Source: Datura wrightii
Lineage: Eukaryota; Streptophyta; Magnoliopsida; Solanales; Solanaceae
Reading direction: 5' to 3'
DNA: 64,000 nt
Assembly: GCA_035772735.1 (NCBI GenBank)
Contig: JASDFA010000027.1
Span: 36,438,001-36,502,000, forward strand
Shown: positions 61,001 to 64,000 of the stretch, one piece after another
Layout of the letters: each line of letters starts with the position of its first letter
Numbering within the stretch: position 1 is the stretch's first letter
Notes under the pieces: generated by a model
Seen by the model: only the letters and a program-made list of their open reading frames with translations
The model's database searches: none
What the model was told of the DNA's origin: nothing
Made by a program: the position numbers and the translations under genes

Positions 61001-61721
61001 CCTTTGAACGTTCAAAGTCTAGAAATAAGACATTAAGGAATCAATCAATAGGCTACTTCTTCGATTCAAGGGTTTGGGAACTCAACCCACTCCATTCTAC
61101 CCGTTGTTTACAGCCTAATTCGATAATCATAGTCTAAATTATCATAACCCAAATCTACAATGATCATTCAATCCTAGTTCATGGAATTTTTACCCCTCTA
61201 ACCTTTTTAGAACAATTTTTAAGGTTAGGGGTTTAAGATTCACTGAATTCTAGGTCTCAAACCATCACCAAAATAATGTTCTATAACCACATTCACCCTA
61301 GAAAGTGTTAGTTTACCACTTTTAGGCATAGAAATCAACACCCAATCATTCTCGTAACTCGAATCCTAGTTTTCACAAACCTAGGGTTCTTAGCTAGGAA
61401 TTCACCATTAAAGACTATCTTTAATTCTAGGTGTTAGAGAATCACAAGATGGAAGGATTAACACAAAAATATTACCTTGGAATAAGAAATTGCTTTAGCC
61501 CTTGAAAATTTCCACCAGAGCTCTCAAACTTCATGCCGTAGGATAATGGGGTGGAAAATCCCAAAATTCTAACTTAAACTGATTTTCTGCCTCACGTCGT
61601 CCACTACAGCGGTCTCTCTATGGCGAAGGCTCGTTCACCACGGCTGTCCTGCTGCCTGCAAAATTTTGAATCATTACGCTAATGTCATCTAGACTCTATA
61701 ACAATCAGACGGGTCGTTACA
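58054..61721 (-). repeat. 5' LTR of the LARD
   Basis: Minus-strand start TGTAACGACCC at 61721, end GGGTCGTGACT at 58054 (3668 bp). Both LTRs carry a doubled GCTCGTCTGGATGCTCACCT phrase (here 59418-59520). Confidence 0.9.
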
Positions 61722-62971
61722 AATATTTTGAAGTTTTTTCCTCATATACACGTACAATGTATATACATTAATTAATTCTAACTAATTAATTATGCTTGTT
61801 ATGATCCCTTTTTAAACTCGCGTTCAAAATACTCCATAATTTAGTAATTTTAGTTAAAAATAGAGTCGCCACCCAATTATTATGGAAATTAGAAAACTGT
61901 TTTTAAAGGTAATTTAAAAAAAATGTCTATTCAAACCAGAGAGAGGGTAAGAGTTCAATTGATTTTTTTAGAGAAGGTATTAGGAACTTTAAAAAATTCA
62001 CATATGCGGTTACCAGCGAATTTAAACATATTTGCGACTTAAACGATATAATTTATTTGAGAGTTTGAAAAAAATTTAAAGAAAGAATATTTAAATATTT
62101 AGAGATACAGCCGGGACTAAAACAATTCCTAGATTTATCAATTCACTTGAAACTCTCATTTAAAAATTAACTAAAGAACACTGTGAATTTGTTTATTCAA
62201 AAGCAAAATATATAGGCTGAAATTTATTCAATTTAATCCCTTTGAAAGACGAAATTGAATTTAGAATTTTTTTTGTAAAAGTCCAAGTTATAATATCAAA
62301 TCATATGATTTAATAAAAGTTGATCAATTTGAAAAACATCTCCATCTTTATTTATTTTCTTTGAAGAATGTTTGAAGGTGGAAAAACATATGAAATCAAA
62401 TAAATTTATTAATGAAACTGGAATTGTTATTTAAAATATTTTGGCGAGGTATATATTTGACAATTCATAATTCTCCTTCTTTTGGGGCATTCATCTAAGA
62501 TTAAATAAAAGAAAACAAGTAATGTTAGTGTCACATAATTAGAAGAGAACAAATATAATATTTAAAATTAATGAAAACAGACGAAAATAAACTAATTTGG
62601 GGCTTTCTAGCCCAAATATAGAAGTTGTGAGCTAGCGCTATGTTGTTGGTCTGCTGATCCGCTTATTCTGTTTTTATTCTTCCATGAAAAAGTGATGGGT
62701 TGACTCTGAAAATAGTATTATATTGGGAAAAAGTCCCGACATATGATGCGATAGGATTCAAGTCCGTGGGAACTCATACAGGACTTACATGTGAAAAAAT
62801 AAAAGGAAAAGATTAGTTGTATCCGAAATGTATAATCAAGATTGGAAGTTATGTAATGCTATTCAACATGATTTAAGATTAAAGGAGGAATTGTATACTA
62901 AGGGAATATCTGGATATTAATATTTAAAGATAGACTAATTGGTAAAATAACACCTCACATCCCTATTCCAT

Positions 62972-63010
<39 letters not shown>

Positions 63011-64000
63011 ATCATTCAGCGTACAGTAGTAATAGATGAGAAGTTGGGCAGTGATGTGCCCAATCTGGGACGTGCCTCACACAAAAATCCAAAGAAAGGT
63101 GCTAGATCATAAGGATAAGAATATTTGATAACTTGGGAACCGGCTAGCCTTTTTGGGACATTTCCCGCGCTAAAATCAAATTGGCATACATTTCTATCAA
63201 AAATTGCTCCATCAAAAGAGTAAAAGCAATTTAATCGCGTAAGTTGCCTAATTCAAAAGCAATTTAATCGCATAGGTTGCCTAACCCATTTATCTTGATA
63301 CACAATGTGATACCAAACTTAATCTTATCCCATCAGTTTTTTTTACTAAATAGGCTCTAAATTATCGGCAAAATTATATATTATACACCTCCCAAGATTA
63401 GTGACCCTGAATTCTATCATTTACTTAATCATTGGGTATACATACATGAAATATTTTTACCTGGTAATATACTCAAAGGAGCAAAGAGGACTTGCCAGGG
63501 GTATGCACATGACAGCTAGAATTTACACATATATCGAAAAATTAATCTAGATATTTGACATCAATGTATGTAGTAGTACAACATTCCAGAATCATTTAAC
63601 AAGAGAAAGCTAAACCCTAATGATTTGATTCATGAATTAGCTAAACAGTAAGCATCTGCAAAGATGATTCTACAAAATTGGTCATGTTTAAACAAGGGGT
63701 CTACCACCATATAATCCAAAAAAGTACTTATATTAAACCATATTAATAGGTCTGTGCATAAGAAATAATGATAAAGGTGTAAAGAAAAGATATCAACATA
63801 TTTATACTAATTGCATTACTGTTAATAAGAAACAATCAATATGCAGGGTATATTTCAATAATATTTGAGATATTTGAGGGTATATTTCAATAATATTTGA
63901 GGGTAAATTTCAATGTATTAGAGGAATGTTGTTTGTTTATTCAGTATGAATCTCTGCTTTAGTTGTTAAGTGTTTGGTTGTGAGTCCTACTCAGTACTCC
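61722..64000. other. AT-rich DNA right of the LARD, possible start of another LTR
   Basis: No gene is recognised. TGTTATGATCCC at 61797 followed by GAGTCGCCACCC (61863-61874) is the style of a Tat/Ogre-type LTR start, but no end or second copy is visible. A TA microsatellite lies at 62975-63009, and a 24-bp phrase GGGTATATTTCAATAATATT is repeated near 63846-63915. Confidence 0.5.
62975..63009. repeat. (TA)n microsatellite
   Basis: About 35 bases of AT dinucleotides. Confidence 0.95.

Larger units (their letters stand above)
52603..61721 (-). mobile_element. LARD-like non-autonomous LTR retrotransposon, complete
   Basis: Two direct LTRs of about 3.7 kb (52603-56302 and 58054-61721) enclose only 1751 bp. 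Primer site and LTR tips show minus orientation: the right LTR is the 5' one (starting TGTAACGACCC on the minus strand), followed by TGGTATTAGAGC. No gag or pol domain is present. The leader after the primer site (CATCTAGGAAGTTCTCAC) resembles that of gypsy A, so a Tekay-like relative probably supplied proteins. AATAT duplications bound it exactly. Confidence 0.92.

Noticed and set aside
61863..61871. GAGTCGCCA as an inverted tRNA-Arg primer site of an Ogre-like element
   Set aside because: No LTR edge is visible on either side of it; the word more likely belongs to the body of an LTR starting at 61797.

Overview
The window reads as plant nuclear DNA, most likely from a eudicot with a large, retrotransposon-rich genome. 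The LTR families and their tRNA-Met primer sites look like those of Solanaceae, but that placement is an inference from style and was not tested by any search. I recognise one apparently intact host gene in 64 kb: a four-exon 11S globulin (legumin-type seed storage protein) on the minus strand at 21289-22972, with a TATA box, RY/legumin-box promoter words and a poly(A) signal. Nearly everything else is transposable-element DNA or AT-rich spacer.

Left part (1-19.5 kb). A Ty3/gypsy chromovirus-like element (Tekay/Del type, called A here) fills 254-14402, with exact 5-bp target duplications CTTTG on both sides. Two solo LTRs of related families sit inside its pol region: one reversed at 5663-8072 (duplication GTGTC) and one forward at 8955-11076 (imperfect duplication tTTGA/aTTGA). 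Their removal would leave a normal order of gag, protease, reverse transcriptase, RNase H, integrase and chromodomain, but stops, frameshifts and lost catalytic residues show that A is dead. A non-autonomous Ty1/copia element (C1, 14428-19438) starts only 25 bp after the end of A.

Middle part (19.5-48 kb). The globulin gene is followed by about 9 kb of AT-rich spacer containing microsatellites, a hAT/MITE-like candidate and a worn LTR relic. At 32642-35491 lies the 3' end of a minus-strand copia element with an envelope-like reading frame (SIRE/Maximus type). It is cut off by a forward LTR-like block starting TGTTGACA at 35492. Next come the 5' LTR and leader of a minus-strand gypsy element (B, 40690-43487) and the 3' half of another copia element with its LTR (C2, 43488-47049).

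Right part (48-64 kb). A roughly 2.1-kb foldback element (about 48490-50595) has very long inverted arms, each carrying its own hairpin. A complete minus-strand LARD-like element (long LTRs, almost no coding capacity) spans 52603-61721, bounded by AATAT duplications. It has 3.7-kb LTRs and a 1.75-kb interior with decayed coding-like sequence in antisense and a 21-bp minisatellite built around a primer-site-like word.

The elements do not form a pathway; they form a layered record of insertions around one storage-protein gene. The most unusual signals are family-specific palindromic word arrays near the U3 start of the LTRs, the nested symmetry of the foldback element, and the interior of the 9.1-kb LARD. 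I saw no evidence for a new gene system beyond these.
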